64,000 nucleotides of DNA from Eggerthella timonensis (GCF_900184265.1 NZ_FXXA01000002.1:1262918-1326917), one strand, 5' to 3'; shown: positions 35,212-43,981, numbered from the stretch's first letter. Translations and numbers: made by a program. The notes: generated by a model not told the origin, from the sequence alone.

Positions 35212-36765
35212 TTAGGCGTCCAGCTCTGCAAGGAAGCGCAGCGCCGCCGCCTCGATGTCGTTCGTTCCGCCGTCGATGACGTCGCCGAAGCGGATGGGCA
35301 GCGCGTCGAGCTCGGCCAGGCCGCGGGGGACGTCGTTCGCCCCCGCCTCGCGTGCGATCAGGTCGTTCAGCTCGCAGCCGGAAAGCACGGCCACGTCGTC
35401 GGGCAGTGCGGCGCCCGGCTCGATGCCGTGCAGCGCGCGATATACGTTGTCGCCGAACTTGGCCCAGTGCGCCGTGCTCGCGATGAGCACGGGGTTCTCG
35501 CCCCGGAGGTTCTCGGCGGTCTGGTAGGCGACGGCCGTGTGCGGGTCCAGCAGGTAGCCGTGCTCGTCGAACACGCGCTTGATGGTGCGAAGGCACGTGG
35601 CGTTGTCGATGGAGTCGGAGGCGAACAGCTCCCTCACGCGGGCGAACGTGTTCTCGTCCACGCGGAAGCGGCGCTGCTCGCGCAGGTCGGACATCCAGCC
35701 GGCGATGGCTTCGGCGTCGCGCCCCGTCAGCTCGAACAACTGGCGCTCCAGGTTCGACGACACGAGGATGTCCATCGAAGGGGAGGGCGTCAGCACGAAG
35801 GGGCGCTCGGAGATGTCGTAGGTGCCCGTGTTGATGAAGTCGGTGAGCACGCGGTTCTCGTTGCTGGCGCAGTACAGCATGCCCAGCGGCACGCCCATGC
35901 GCTTGGCGTAGTAGGCGGCCAGGATGTTGCCGAAGTTGCCCGTGGGCACGCACACGTCCAGCTCGTCGCCCAGTGAGAGCTTGCCGTCGGCCACCAGTTG
36001 CGCGTAGGCCGACACGTAGTACACGATCTGGGGCATGAGGCGTCCCCAGTTGATGGAGTTCGCGCTCGACAGCGCAACGCCGTGCTCTTCCAGCAGCTGC
36101 TCCGTGAACGCTTCGTCGCCGAACACGTTCTTCGCGCCGGTTTGGCAGTCGTCGAAGTTGCCGCGCACGCCCCACACCTGCACGTTGCGCCCGCGCTGCG
36201 TGGCCATCTGCTTGAACTGGATGTCGCTCACGCCGCCGTCGGGGTACATCACGGCGATGGACACGCCGTCCACGTCGCGGAAGCCCTCGAGCGCGGCCTT
36301 GCCCGTGTCGCCCGACGTGGCTACGAGGATGAGGAAGTCGTGGTCGAGCTTTCCCTGCTCGCGCAGCTGAGCGGCGCTTGCGGAGAAGAACCGCGGCAGG
36401 CACTGCAGCGCCATGTCCTTGAACGCGCTCGTGGGGCCGTGCCACAGTTCCAGCACGTGGGTGTCGGCTGTAAGCGACGTGATGGGGCAGATGTGCTCGT
36501 CGTCGAAGTTGTCGCCGTAGGCTTGGGCCATGAGCTCTTCGATGGTCTCGGCGGGCAGGTCCACCTGGTAAGCCTCGTATATGCGCGCCGCACGCTGGGC
36601 GTAGGGCAGCTGCGCCAGCGCCGCGATGTCCTCTAGGGAGAGCTCGGGAATGCGCTCGGGCACGTACAGGCCGCCGCCTGCGGCCAAACCGTCGATGACG
36701 GCTTCCGTGAAGGTGATCGGGCGCTCGCTTTGCCCGCGGGTGTCGGAGTAGAGGTTTTGAGCCAT
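35212..36765 (-). CDS. thrC: Threonine synthase
   Basis: A 517-aa PLP enzyme converting O-phosphohomoserine to threonine. N-terminal Thr_synth_N region, the PLP-lysine motif HGPTSAFKDMALQ, ATSGDTGKAALEG and PTGNFGNILAAYYAKRMG are all present. Length fits the long, E. coli/fungal-like class. ATG 36765 has AGGA upstream; a GTG 9 bp earlier is possible. The promoter region (36800-36835) holds a TATACT box on this strand inside a small palindrome CTCAG-N9-CTGAG. Confidence 0.95.
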   Translation of the reverse strand: MAQNLYSDTRGQSERPITFTEAVIDGLAAGGGLYVPERIPELSLEDIAALAQLPYAQRAARIYEAYQVDLPAETIEELMAQAYGDNFDDEHICPITSLTADTHVLELWHGPTSAFKDMALQCLPRFFSASAAQLREQGKLDHDFLILVATSGDTGKAALEGFRDVDGVSIAVMYPDGGVSDIQFKQMATQRGRNVQVWGVRGNFDDCQTGAKNVFGDEAFTEQLLEEHGVALSSANSINWGRLMPQIVYYVSAYAQLVADGKLSLGDELDVCVPTGNFGNILAAYYAKRMGVPLGMLYCASNENRVLTDFINTGTYDISERPFVLTPSPSMDILVSSNLERQLFELTGRDAEAIAGWMSDLREQRRFRVDENTFARVRELFASDSIDNATCLRTIKRVFDEHGYLLDPHTAVAYQTAENLRGENPVLIASTAHWAKFGDNVYRALHGIEPGAALPDDVAVLSGCELNDLIAREAGANDVPRGLAELDALPIRFGDVIDGGTNDIEAAALRFLAELDA

Positions 36766-36774
36766 GTCCTGCAC

Positions 36775-37601
36775 TTTCGTCCGTGTTCCGCCGAACCAGT
36801 ATCACGTCTCAGTATACTATGCTGAGAATTATCCCGGCGGCAGAATCGGCACGGGATTTCCATGCGCCCCCACGCGCACGGCCCTCCTGGCGCGAGGCTC
36901 GCATGGATCGGAACGTTTCCGCGCGCCGATCCCTCGGCTTGTCGGAAACTGGCTCCAAGCGATCATCGTGTACGCGGAGGGGGCTCGGTGTGTGGCAAAA
37001 CCGGGTTTTTGGCAGCTCCGAGGCGATCGGAGGCGCTGCTTCGCGGTCGCGAGAATCGGCGATCTGAGGTTTTGCCCGCAGGAATCTCGCAAAGGTGCGC
37101 CAAGGCTGCCAAAAACCCGGTTTCGCCACACATAGCGCCGCCGTTTCGACACCGATCCCGGCGGCCCCGGCATCGGGAAGCAGCCTGCGGGACGACCGCC
37201 CGCGAGCGCACCGAAAACGGCGCTCGAGACACAAAATCAATCGCTGGGGAGCGATCCAGCCGCCTCGGAGGGCTTTCAGCGGCCTTCCGCCTGGCATCTT
37301 CGCCCGCTTCGTAGACGTTTGCCCAGGGCGCGCATCGCCGCTACGACGCGCGCCCGGGAATCGAGCTTCGCAGCGGTGGATTTTGTGACGCTCAGGCGCC
37401 TGGCCGAGCAGGAAGCTGGGGGGCCGATGCGCGGCGGAGTCCTTTTTTGCCGCGTAACCCCCAACGTCAGAGCCGCTCGGTGTCCTGTGGGCTACCGCTT
37501 CGTGACGAAACCCGCGGTCGTCCGCCGTTTCGCGCGTCTCTCCTTACTATTTTCCTCACAGTCGATGTACTCAACGAACAATGCGGAGCAAGGAGCACGC
37601 G
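36775..37601. other. 827-bp gene-free region between thrC and the P-type ATPase gene
   Basis: No convincing gene. Short open frames exist on all strands but lack ribosome sites, domain features or reasonable composition. The region holds the thrC promoter at the left end and the 28-bp inverted repeat at 36989-37132. From 37133 to 37580 I see nothing further. Confidence 0.6.
36989..37132. repeat. Inverted-repeat element with 28-bp arms
   Basis: Arms 36989-37016 and 37105-37132 match in 27 of 28 positions (core GGCRAAACCGGGTTTTTGGC) and are separated by 88 bp that itself contains short palindromes around GCGATCGGAGG and GCGGTCGCGAG. The 144-bp unit could be a miniature mobile element or a structured RNA. 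The layout resembles the element at 43412-43578. Confidence 0.75.
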
Positions 37602-39632
37602 ATGGGCCACGGGCAGAACGTTTCATCCGGCGGCATGATGCACGGAGCGAACCTCAAGCGGCGGTTCTTCGTGAGCCTCGTGCTGGCGGTTCCCATCCTG
37701 CTCCTGTCATCGCCGATGGGGCTTGCGCTGCCCATCACGCTGTCGTTCCCCGGTTCGGACTGGCTTGTGGCCGTGCTGGCCACGGCGCTGTTTGCCTACG
37801 GCGGCTGGCCGTTTCTACGGGGCGCGGTGGACGAGGTGCGCAACCGCAAGCCCGCCATGATGACGCTCGTGGCGCTCGGCATCACCACGGCCTACGTCTA
37901 CAGCATGTACGCGTTCGTCATGGGCTCCATCCTCCACGACGATGGTATGCACATGGACTTCTTCTGGGAGTTGGCCACGCTCGTCGTCATCATGCTGCTG
38001 GGCCATTGGATCGAGATGCGGGCCGTCATGGGGGCGGGCGACGCGCTCAAAGAGATGGCCGAGCTGCTGCCGGCGCAGGCGCACGTGAAGCAGGCGGACG
38101 GTTCATACGCCGACGTGCCGCTCGACGAGGTGCAGGTAGGCCAAACCGTCATGGTGGAGGCGGGGGAGAAGGTGCCCGCCGACGGCGAGGTGACAGACGG
38201 CTCGTCGTCCGTCAACGAGGCGCTCGTCACGGGCGAGGCGCGCGCCGTGGAGGCGAAGGCGGGCGACACGGTGTTCGGCGGCTCACAGAACGGCGACGGC
38301 ACGCTGTACGTGCGCGTTACCGGCACGGGGCAGTCGGGCTACCTCGCCCAGGTCATGCAGCTCGTCTCGCAGGCCCAACAGGAGAAATCGCATGCCGAGG
38401 TGCTGTCGGACAAGGTGGCGCGCTGGCTGTTCTACGCCGCCGTGGGCGTCGGCCTCGCCGCGTTCGCCGCGTGGCTCGCCGTCACCGGCAGCGTGTCCGA
38501 CGCGCTCACGCGCATGGTCACCGTGTTCGTCATCGCGTGCCCGCACGCGTTGGGCCTGGCCATTCCGCTCGTGGCGGCGCGCTCGACCTCGCTTGGCGCG
38601 CGCCACGGCCTGCTCGTGCGCCGCCGTCGCGCCCTCGAGGTGGCGCCGCAGATGAACGTGGTGATGATGGACAAGACGGGCACGCTCACCGAGGGCGACT
38701 TCCGTGTGGCGGAGGTGCGTGCGGTGGGGAAGCGGCGCGCCGACGCCGCCCCCGACGCCGCCCCCGACGCCGCCGACGACCGCGTCCTCGCGCTCATGGC
38801 GGGCCTCGAGCAGTCGTCGTCGCATCCGCTGGCCGCCAGCATCGTGGCCGCTGCGCGCGAGCGCGACGTGCGTCCCGCGGACGCGCGCGACGTGCAAGCC
38901 GTCGCCGGCGTCGGCTTGAAGGGCGTGCTCGCGGACGGCTCGCACGCCCTTATCGCGAACGCGCGCTACCTTGACGAGCAGCGCATTCCCTACGATCGCG
39001 CCGCCTTCGACGAGCTGGCGGGTCGCGGTCTCACCGTCAGCTACCTCGTGATCGACGGAGAGGTGCGCGGCGTGGTGGCGCAAGGCGATCAGATCAAACC
39101 CACCGCCCGCGAAGCGGTGCAAGCGCTCAAGGCGCGCGGCGTGCGCCCCGTCATGCTCACCGGCGACAACGAGGCGGCGGCCCGTGCCGTGGCGCACGCG
39201 CTCGGCATCGACGAGCTCCAAGCTGGGTTGCTTCCGCAGGACAAGGTGAAGCTCGTGCAGCAGCGCCGCGATGCAGGCGATGTGGTGATGATGGTGGGCG
39301 ACGGCATCAACGACGCGCCGGCGCTGGCGCGCGCGGACGTGGGCGTGGCCATCGGGGCGGGCACCGACGTTGCCATCGACTCCGCTGACGTCGTGCTCGT
39401 GAAAAGCGACCCCGAGGATATCGTGCGCCTGCTCGACCTCGGCACGAACACCACGCGCAAGATCAAGCAGAACCTCTGGTGGGGCGCCGGCTACAACATC
39501 GTGGCCATTCCGCTGGCCGCCGGCATCCTCGCTCCTGTGGGCATCCTGCTCAGCCCTGCGGTGGGCGCGGTTCTCATGAGCCTGTCCACCGTCATCGTCG
39601 CCGTGAACGCCATGACCCTCAAAGACGACTGA
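37602..39632 (+). CDS. Copper/silver-type P1B ATPase (CPH class, CopB-like)
   Basis: A 676-aa heavy-metal efflux ATPase. It has eight membrane spans, TGE in the actuator (VTGEARAVEAKAG), the transport motif CPH (313-315), phosphorylation site DKTGT (Asp357), HP in SSSHPLAAS and a GDGINDAPALARADVG hinge. CPH rather than CPC marks the P1B-3/CopB-like group. There is no N-terminal metal-binding domain beyond a short His/Met-rich start. The nucleotide domain carries a DAAPDAAPDAAD insertion encoded by short repeats. AAGGAG before ATG 37602 decides against ATG 37581. Confidence 0.93.
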   Translation: MGHGQNVSSGGMMHGANLKRRFFVSLVLAVPILLLSSPMGLALPITLSFPGSDWLVAVLATALFAYGGWPFLRGAVDEVRNRKPAMMTLVALGITTAYVYSMYAFVMGSILHDDGMHMDFFWELATLVVIMLLGHWIEMRAVMGAGDALKEMAELLPAQAHVKQADGSYADVPLDEVQVGQTVMVEAGEKVPADGEVTDGSSSVNEALVTGEARAVEAKAGDTVFGGSQNGDGTLYVRVTGTGQSGYLAQVMQLVSQAQQEKSHAEVLSDKVARWLFYAAVGVGLAAFAAWLAVTGSVSDALTRMVTVFVIACPHALGLAIPLVAARSTSLGARHGLLVRRRRALEVAPQMNVVMMDKTGTLTEGDFRVAEVRAVGKRRADAAPDAAPDAADDRVLALMAGLEQSSSHPLAASIVAAARERDVRPADARDVQAVAGVGLKGVLADGSHALIANARYLDEQRIPYDRAAFDELAGRGLTVSYLVIDGEVRGVVAQGDQIKPTAREAVQALKARGVRPVMLTGDNEAAARAVAHALGIDELQAGLLPQDKVKLVQQRRDAGDVVMMVGDGINDAPALARADVGVAIGAGTDVAIDSADVVLVKSDPEDIVRLLDLGTNTTRKIKQNLWWGAGYNIVAIPLAAGILAPVGILLSPAVGAVLMSLSTVIVAVNAMTLKDD

Positions 39633-39700
39633 GCCCGCAGGGGACGTCCGGTCCTCGCCCGCTCGTCTCGTCTCTCTTGTCCCATCGCGCACCGCACCCG

Positions 39701-39753
39701 TCGCGCACGACGCTCCGTCGTGCACCTCGCCCTCTCGCGCACGACGCTCCGTC
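39701..39753. repeat. 19-bp direct repeat with 34-bp period
   Basis: TCGCGCACGACGCTCCGTC occurs at 39701-39719 and 39735-39753. The first copy also forms a 6-bp hairpin with the bases after it (GCACGA/TCGTGC). It lies between the ATPase gene and the feoA promoter and could contribute to transcription termination, but there is no T-run. Confidence 0.7.
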
Positions 39754-39799
39754 AACGGTTTCAAAAAATGTTAGCCAAGGCTTCCATTCTGCAAAAGTT

Positions 39800-39832
39800 T
39801 GCTATAAGATACTTTTGTTACATGAAGCTAAC
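39800..39832 (+). promoter_or_regulatory. feoA promoter with GTTA-N8-TAAC operator (site 1)
   Basis: An extended -10 TGCTATAAG (39800-39808) is followed at 39817-39832 by the palindrome GTTA-CATGAAGC-TAAC, which would cover the transcription start. The same half-sites and spacing recur at 40581 and 43737. DtxR-family repressors bind palindromes of this general type with iron or manganese. Confidence 0.65.
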
Positions 39833-39847
39833 TCGATGGGAGCCACC

Positions 39848-40153
39848 ATGGACAACGCAACGGTTGCAAGCATGCAGGGAACGGTCGGTCGTTCGGACGC
39901 GGGGTCCGCGCCCGGCATCGCGTGCCAGCAGATGCCGCTCTCGTTTCTCAAGGGCGGCGAGACCGGCACGATCGCGAAGGTGCGCGGCCGAGGCGACCTT
40001 CATCACCATCTGGAGAACCTCGGTTTCGTCGAGGGCGCGCGGGTGACGGTGGTCTCCGAGGCGGCCGGCGACCTCATCGTCGAGGTCAAGGGCACCCAGG
40101 TTGCGCTCAACCGCCAGGTTGCATCCCGCATCATCACGAATGCCGCCGCATAG
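39848..40153 (+). CDS. feoA: FeoA-domain protein (first copy)
   Basis: A 101-aa protein: a 28-residue N-terminal extension and then a FeoA SH3-like domain (MPLSFLKGGETGTIAKVRGR, LENLGFVEGARVTVVSEAAG, IVEVKGTQVALNRQVASRI). FeoA is a small cytoplasmic partner of the ferrous iron transporter FeoB. GGGAG precedes ATG 39848; an ATG 12 bp upstream would add four residues. A parS site lies between it and the second feoA. Confidence 0.9.
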   Translation: MDNATVASMQGTVGRSDAGSAPGIACQQMPLSFLKGGETGTIAKVRGRGDLHHHLENLGFVEGARVTVVSEAAGDLIVEVKGTQVALNRQVASRIITNAAA

Positions 40154-40187
40154 CGCGGTCACGCGACTGCGGCAAAGCACGAACGGA

Positions 40188-40203
40188 TGTTTCACGTGAA
40201 ACA
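40188..40203. promoter_or_regulatory. parS: parS centromere site 2
   Basis: TGTTTCACGTGAAACA, extended to a 24-bp perfect palindrome (40184-40207) by CGGA/TCCG flanks. It lies between the two feoA genes. Confidence 0.95.
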
Positions 40204-40277
40204 TCCGATGCCTCACGTTGTCCAAAGCTCATCAGGTTGGCGCGATCGTAGGGAACCTCAAGGAAAGGGAAAGGCAT

Positions 40278-40514
40278 ATGGCAGAAGTTCAAGGTCGAAC
40301 GTTGCGCGACGTGGCTATCGGCGACACCGCCACCGTCCGTCGCCTGAACGGCGAGGGCGCGCTCAAGCGCCACATCATGGATATGGGCATCACCAAAGGG
40401 ACGAGCGTGTTCGTCCGCAAGGTCGCGCCGTTGGGCGACCCGATCGAGGTCACGGTGCGCGGATACGAGCTGTCGCTGCGCAAGAGCGAGGCGGAGAGCA
40501 TCCTCGTCGGCTGA
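40278..40514 (+). CDS. feoA: FeoA-domain protein (second copy)
   Basis: A 78-aa protein that is essentially a single FeoA domain (TLRDVAIGDTATVRRLNGEG, MDMGITKGTSVFVRKVAPLG, VTVRGYELSLRKSEAESI). GGAAAGGGAAAGG precedes ATG 40278. A terminator-like hairpin follows at 40549, and feoB then has its own operator, so this gene is probably read with the first feoA. Confidence 0.93.
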   Translation: MAEVQGRTLRDVAIGDTATVRRLNGEGALKRHIMDMGITKGTSVFVRKVAPLGDPIEVTVRGYELSLRKSEAESILVG

Positions 40515-40548
40515 CGTTGCCGGGCGCGAGCGCCAGACGACGAGGGTA

Positions 40549-40572
40549 GAGGCGCCGCGGCGCTTCTTTTTT
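40549..40572 (+). terminator. Rho-independent terminator after feoA
   Basis: A GC-only self-complementary stem (GCGCCGCGGCGC) followed by TTCTTTTTT. It separates the feoA genes from the feoB promoter region. Confidence 0.75.
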
Positions 40573-40577
40573 GAGGC

Positions 40578-40603
40578 TAAGTTAGTAGCAGCTAACTTAT
40601 AAC
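40578..40603 (+). promoter_or_regulatory. feoB promoter with GTTA-N8-TAAC operator (site 2)
   Basis: A 22-bp palindrome TAAGTTA-GTAGCAGC-TAACTTA (40578-40599) runs into a -10 TATAAC (40598-40603). The half-sites recall DtxR/IdeR iron boxes (TTAGGTTAG...), but the spacer is longer. A bound repressor would block RNA polymerase directly. Confidence 0.7.
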
Positions 40604-40660
40604 AGACCGACGGGGGATGGCAGACCCCTGGAGGCTTCGAAGCAGATGGAAAGGCTGAAC

Positions 40661-43027
40661 ATGGGAATTCGCATAGCGCTTGCCGGCAACCCGAACTGCG
40701 GCAAGACGACGATGTTCAACGATCTGACCGGCGCCAGCCAGTACGTTGGCAACTGGCCGGGCGTGACCGTTGAGAAGAAGGAAGGGAAGTACACCCGCGA
40801 CAAGGACGTGGTCATCACGGACTTGCCGGGCGTGTACTCGCTGTCGCCGTACTCTCCTGAGGAGATCGTGACGCGCGACTACCTGTTGGAAGGCGGCCCC
40901 GATGTTGTCGTGAACCTCGTGGACGCGACGAACCTCGAACGCAACCTGTACCTGACCACGCAGATCCTCGACCTGGGCGTGCCCGTCGTGGTGGCGCTCA
41001 ACATGATGGACCTCGTGAAGAAGAACGGCGACAAGATCGACGTGGCCGGCTTGTCGAAGCAGCTGGGCTGCCCCGTCGTCGAGACGACGGCGCTCAGGGG
41101 GCACGGCATGGCCGAGCTCATGGAAACCGCCGTGCACGCCGCGAAGGCCGGCAAGCCCGCCGAACCGAAGATGCCCTTCGACGCGCAGGTGGAAGAGGCC
41201 ATCGAGAAGATCGAGGGCATCCTGGGCAACCGCGTGTCCCTGGCAACCGCGCGCTGGTTCGCCATCAAGCTGTTCGAAGGCGAGGAGCGCACCGTTGCCA
41301 ACATGAAGCTCAGCGAAGCCGACCTCAAGGCGGTCGAGGCGATCCGCGAAGAGGTGGAGGGCAAGCTCGACGACGACGCCGAGAGCATCATCACGTCCGA
41401 GCGCTACAACGCCATCACGCACGTCGTCGACGAGACGATGAAGCGCTCGCGCAAGGGCATGACCACCACGCAGAAGATCGACCGCGTGGTGACGAACCGT
41501 TGGCTGGGCCTGCCCATCTTCGTGGTGGTCATGGCGCTCGTGTACTACCTGGCCATCTCCGTGGGCACGGGCGTGGTCACCGACTGGGCCAACGACGGCA
41601 TCTCCGGCGACGGCTTTCTGTACACCGGCGGCGCGACCTACGAAGAGGCCGTGGGCGCATGGGAAGAGTCCGTGGCCGCCGCCGAGGAGGCAGGTGCGAG
41701 CGAGGAGGAGCTGGCGTTGTTGGCCGAAGAGGAGCCCGACCCCTCCGACGGCTCGTACGGTCTGTGGATCCCCGGTTTGGGAGCGGTGATCGGAGGCGCC
41801 CTCGAAGCGGTCGACGTCGCCCCGTGGCTCCAGAGCCTCGTGATGGACGGCATCGTCGCGGGCGTCGGCGCCGTGATCGGCTTCATCCCCCAGATGATCA
41901 TCCTATTCCTGCTCTTGGCGTTGCTCGAAGGGTGCGGCTACCTGGCGCGCGTCGCGTTCATCATGGACCGCGTGTTCCGCCGCTTCGGCCTGTCCGGCAA
42001 GAGCTTCATCCCGATGCTCGTCGCGTCCGGTTGCGGCGTGCCGGCCGTCACGGCCACGAAGACCATCGAGAACGAGAAGGACCGCCGCATGACCATCATG
42101 ACGACGACGATGATCCCCTGCGGCGCGAAGATGCCCATCATCGCGCTCGTGTTCGGCGCCATCGCCGGAGGCAATACCGAGCAAACCTGGTGGATTGCGC
42201 CCGCGTTCTACTTCTTGGGCGTCATCGCCATCATCGTCTCGGGCGTCATGCTGAAGAAGACCAGGATGTTCGCCGGCCCCGCGTCGCCCTTCGTCATGGA
42301 GCTCCCAACCTATCATATGCCTACGGTGAAGTCCGTCCTGCTGTCCACGTGGGACCGCATCAAGGGCTACATCGTCAAAGCCGGTACGATCATCTTCCTG
42401 TCCACCATCGTCATCTGGCTGCTCATGAACTTCGGCGACGCGGGCGAGGGTTTCGGTTTGCTCGACACCGAGACGGACAACTACATCCAGTACAGCCTCA
42501 TGGCGGGTTTGGGCAACGCGATCGGCTGGATCTTCGCGCCGCTCGGCTTCGGAGATTGGCAGGCCACCGTCACGTCCGTCACCGGCCTTGTGGCGAAGGA
42601 GAACGTCGTGGCCACCGTCGGCATTCTGACCAGCCTGGGCGAGGTTGGGGAGACCGATCCTGCCATGTGGGCCGCGTTCGCTGCCCTGTTCGCGGGATCG
42701 GTGCCGGCCATCCTCGCCTTCTGCGCCTTCAACCTGCTGTGCGCGCCCTGCTTCGCCGCCATCGGTACCATCTGGCGCGAGATGGGCAACGCGAAATGGA
42801 CCTGGTTCACCATCGGCTACATGACCGTCTTCGCATGGTGCATCGGGCTGATGTTCTACCAGTTCGGCGGCCTCATCACCGGCGAGCTGACGTTCAACCT
42901 GTGGACCGGCGTTGCGGTTGTGGTGCTGGCCGGCATGCTGTTCCAGATCTTCCGGCCCATGCCCGCCTTCGACAAGAAGAAGGGCGAGGCCGCAGGCAAG
43001 CTCGAAGCTGAGGGCGGCGTCGCGTAA
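40661..43027 (+). CDS. feoB: Ferrous iron transport protein B
   Basis: A 788-aa GTPase-permease. The G domain shows G1 [10 protein letters not shown]3 DLPGVYSL and G4 NMMD; the membrane part has two Gate regions ([20 protein letters not shown] and [15 protein letters not shown]). An acidic insertion of about 40 residues (325-366, rich in Glu and Ala) sits in the first extracytoplasmic loop. GGAAAGG favours ATG 40661; ATG 40646 would add five residues. It imports Fe2+ under reducing conditions. Confidence 0.96.
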   Translation: MGIRIALAGNPNCGKTTMFNDLTGASQYVGNWPGVTVEKKEGKYTRDKDVVITDLPGVYSLSPYSPEEIVTRDYLLEGGPDVVVNLVDATNLERNLYLTTQILDLGVPVVVALNMMDLVKKNGDKIDVAGLSKQLGCPVVETTALRGHGMAELMETAVHAAKAGKPAEPKMPFDAQVEEAIEKIEGILGNRVSLATARWFAIKLFEGEERTVANMKLSEADLKAVEAIREEVEGKLDDDAESIITSERYNAITHVVDETMKRSRKGMTTTQKIDRVVTNRWLGLPIFVVVMALVYYLAISVGTGVVTDWANDGISGDGFLYTGGATYEEAVGAWEESVAAAEEAGASEEELALLAEEEPDPSDGSYGLWIPGLGAVIGGALEAVDVAPWLQSLVMDGIVAGVGAVIGFIPQMIILFLLLALLEGCGYLARVAFIMDRVFRRFGLSGKSFIPMLVASGCGVPAVTATKTIENEKDRRMTIMTTTMIPCGAKMPIIALVFGAIAGGNTEQTWWIAPAFYFLGVIAIIVSGVMLKKTRMFAGPASPFVMELPTYHMPTVKSVLLSTWDRIKGYIVKAGTIIFLSTIVIWLLMNFGDAGEGFGLLDTETDNYIQYSLMAGLGNAIGWIFAPLGFGDWQATVTSVTGLVAKENVVATVGILTSLGEVGETDPAMWAAFAALFAGSVPAILAFCAFNLLCAPCFAAIGTIWREMGNAKWTWFTIGYMTVFAWCIGLMFYQFGGLITGELTFNLWTGVAVVVLAGMLFQIFRPMPAFDKKKGEAAGKLEAEGGVA

Positions 43028-43051
43028 GCGGCGCCGGAGAAAGGACGTACG

Positions 43052-43282
43052 ATGCTCGGTTTGGAATTCACCCCGTCCACGGTGGTCGTCGGACTCGTCG
43101 TGCTGGCGCTCGCGTTCCTCGCGATTCGACGCCTGGTGCGCAACGGCCCGTGCGATTGCCACAAGGGGGATGACGCGCACGGCGGATGCGCCGGCGGATG
43201 CGCGGGCTGCTCCGGCTGCGGTGCCGCCGACCGCATGGTGGCCGACATGCAGAAGCACGCCGCGGCCGAGCCTCGCCGCTAA
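43052..43282 (+). CDS. FeoB-associated Cys-rich membrane protein
   Basis: A 76-aa protein: one membrane span (about 9-25) and a cytoplasmic tail with CDCHKG and repeated C-x2-C-type Cys (GGCAGGCAGCSGCG). This is the family found directly after feoB in Gram-positive bacteria in place of FeoC. GAGAAAGGACG precedes the ATG, 24 bp after feoB. A role in iron handling is likely; the mechanism is unknown. Confidence 0.9.
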   Translation: MLGLEFTPSTVVVGLVVLALAFLAIRRLVRNGPCDCHKGDDAHGGCAGGCAGCSGCGAADRMVADMQKHAAAEPRR

Positions 43283-43316
43283 GCGCCGCGCGCCTGCAAA
43301 GCGATCAGCGAACGGA

Positions 43317-43332
43317 TGTTTCACGTGAAACA
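43317..43332. promoter_or_regulatory. parS: parS centromere site 3
   Basis: TGTTTCACGTGAAACA inside a 28-bp perfect palindrome (43311-43338) with AACGGA/TCCGTT flanks. Confidence 0.95.
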
Positions 43333-43411
43333 TCCGTTCCGACTCCCTGTTCGCCGCATCATCCCAGGAAGGGCCCGCGCGGGCGCCCGCCGTGCAGCGG
43401 AAGACGCCCGG

Positions 43412-43578
43412 GATGGCAAGTTCTCACCGAATTCGGAATCGTCGACGCGGCCGGGAGGGCGCTGCGGCGCGCCGGAGGGCAAGCGCCTTCCAGACACCTG
43501 GCCTTATTCGGAAAGGGATGCGCAGCCGCGCCCCTGACCCCGTCCCAAAGCTCCGAATTCGGTGAAAAACCTGCCATC
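43412..43578. repeat. Inverted-repeat element between parS sites 3 and 4
   Basis: Arms 43412-43437 and 43552-43578 share GATGGCA and TCACCGAATTCGGA, with one extra base and a few mismatches in the centre of the arm, separated by 114 bp. The architecture (26-28-bp arms, about 90-115-bp GC-rich core) is like 36989-37132, although the arm sequence differs. Confidence 0.65.
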
Positions 43579-43630
43579 GAGGGCCCTCCGGGATGCGCGA
43601 GCGATACGGCGGCATCGTGTATCGAACGGA

Positions 43631-43646
43631 TGTTTCACGTGAAACA
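43631..43646. promoter_or_regulatory. parS: parS centromere site 4
   Basis: TGTTTCACGTGAAACA, again flanked by AACGGA and TCCGTT to make a 28-bp perfect palindrome (43625-43652). Confidence 0.95.
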
Positions 43647-43736
43647 TCCGTTTCGTCGCTTTCGGGAGAGCGGTGGGGGCGGGCCAATGTGGAGGAATTG
43701 TAAACCTTGGTGAACTTATATTGCTGACGTCCGCAA

Positions 43737-43752
43737 GTTATCGTAGACTAAC
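43737..43752. promoter_or_regulatory. GTTA-N8-TAAC operator-like palindrome (site 3)
   Basis: GTTA-TCGTAGAC-TAAC, the same half-sites and spacing as in front of feoA and feoB. It lies 230 bp upstream of the DtxR-like gene. A nearby palindrome ACAATTGT and a TTATAT box (43716) suggest a promoter here, with a long leader. Confidence 0.5.
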
Positions 43753-43946
43753 AATTGTCAGCGAGGCCGAAGAAATCGAACTCGCGGACACCTCCTCTTT
43801 TTGCTGACACGGTGGTGGGGGCTCTCCTCTCGTCTGGCCGCCCATCGCACAGCACGCCGACGAGGGACCCCCTTCCCTCGTCGGCTCCTCCCCCTTGCTT
43901 CACGACCCGCTTCGGCGTCCGGTTTCGCCCGGTTCAGCCAGTCGTG

Positions 43947-43955
43947 TGGTACGAT
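43947..43955 (+). promoter_or_regulatory. Extended -10 promoter of the DtxR-like gene
   Basis: TGGTACGAT matches the extended -10 form TGnTAnnnT seen before several genes in this window. It gives a leader of about 20 nt containing GAAGGAGGG. Confidence 0.55.
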
Positions 43956-43981
43956 GAGGAAACGAACAGAAGGAGGGTTCC

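Larger units (their letters stand above)
43283..43981. other. 700-bp intergenic region with two parS sites, an inverted-repeat element and an operator
   Basis: No gene is supported; open frames here mostly arise from the parS palindrome (which reads MFHVKH in one frame) and from biased composition. The contents are listed separately: parS at 43317 and 43631, the inverted-repeat element 43412-43578, the operator-like palindrome 43737 and the promoter of the DtxR-like gene at 43947. Confidence 0.65.

Noticed and set aside
36809-37388. Overlapping small frames on both strands around the 36989 inverted repeat
   Set aside because: They mirror each other because of the inverted repeat and have no ribosome sites.
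37581-37601. Earlier ATG for the P-type ATPase
   Set aside because: The AAGGAG ribosome site lies after it and is correctly spaced for ATG 37602.
39818-40225. Several short frames containing MFHVKH or DVSRETS
   Set aside because: These peptides are translations of the parS palindrome, not genes.
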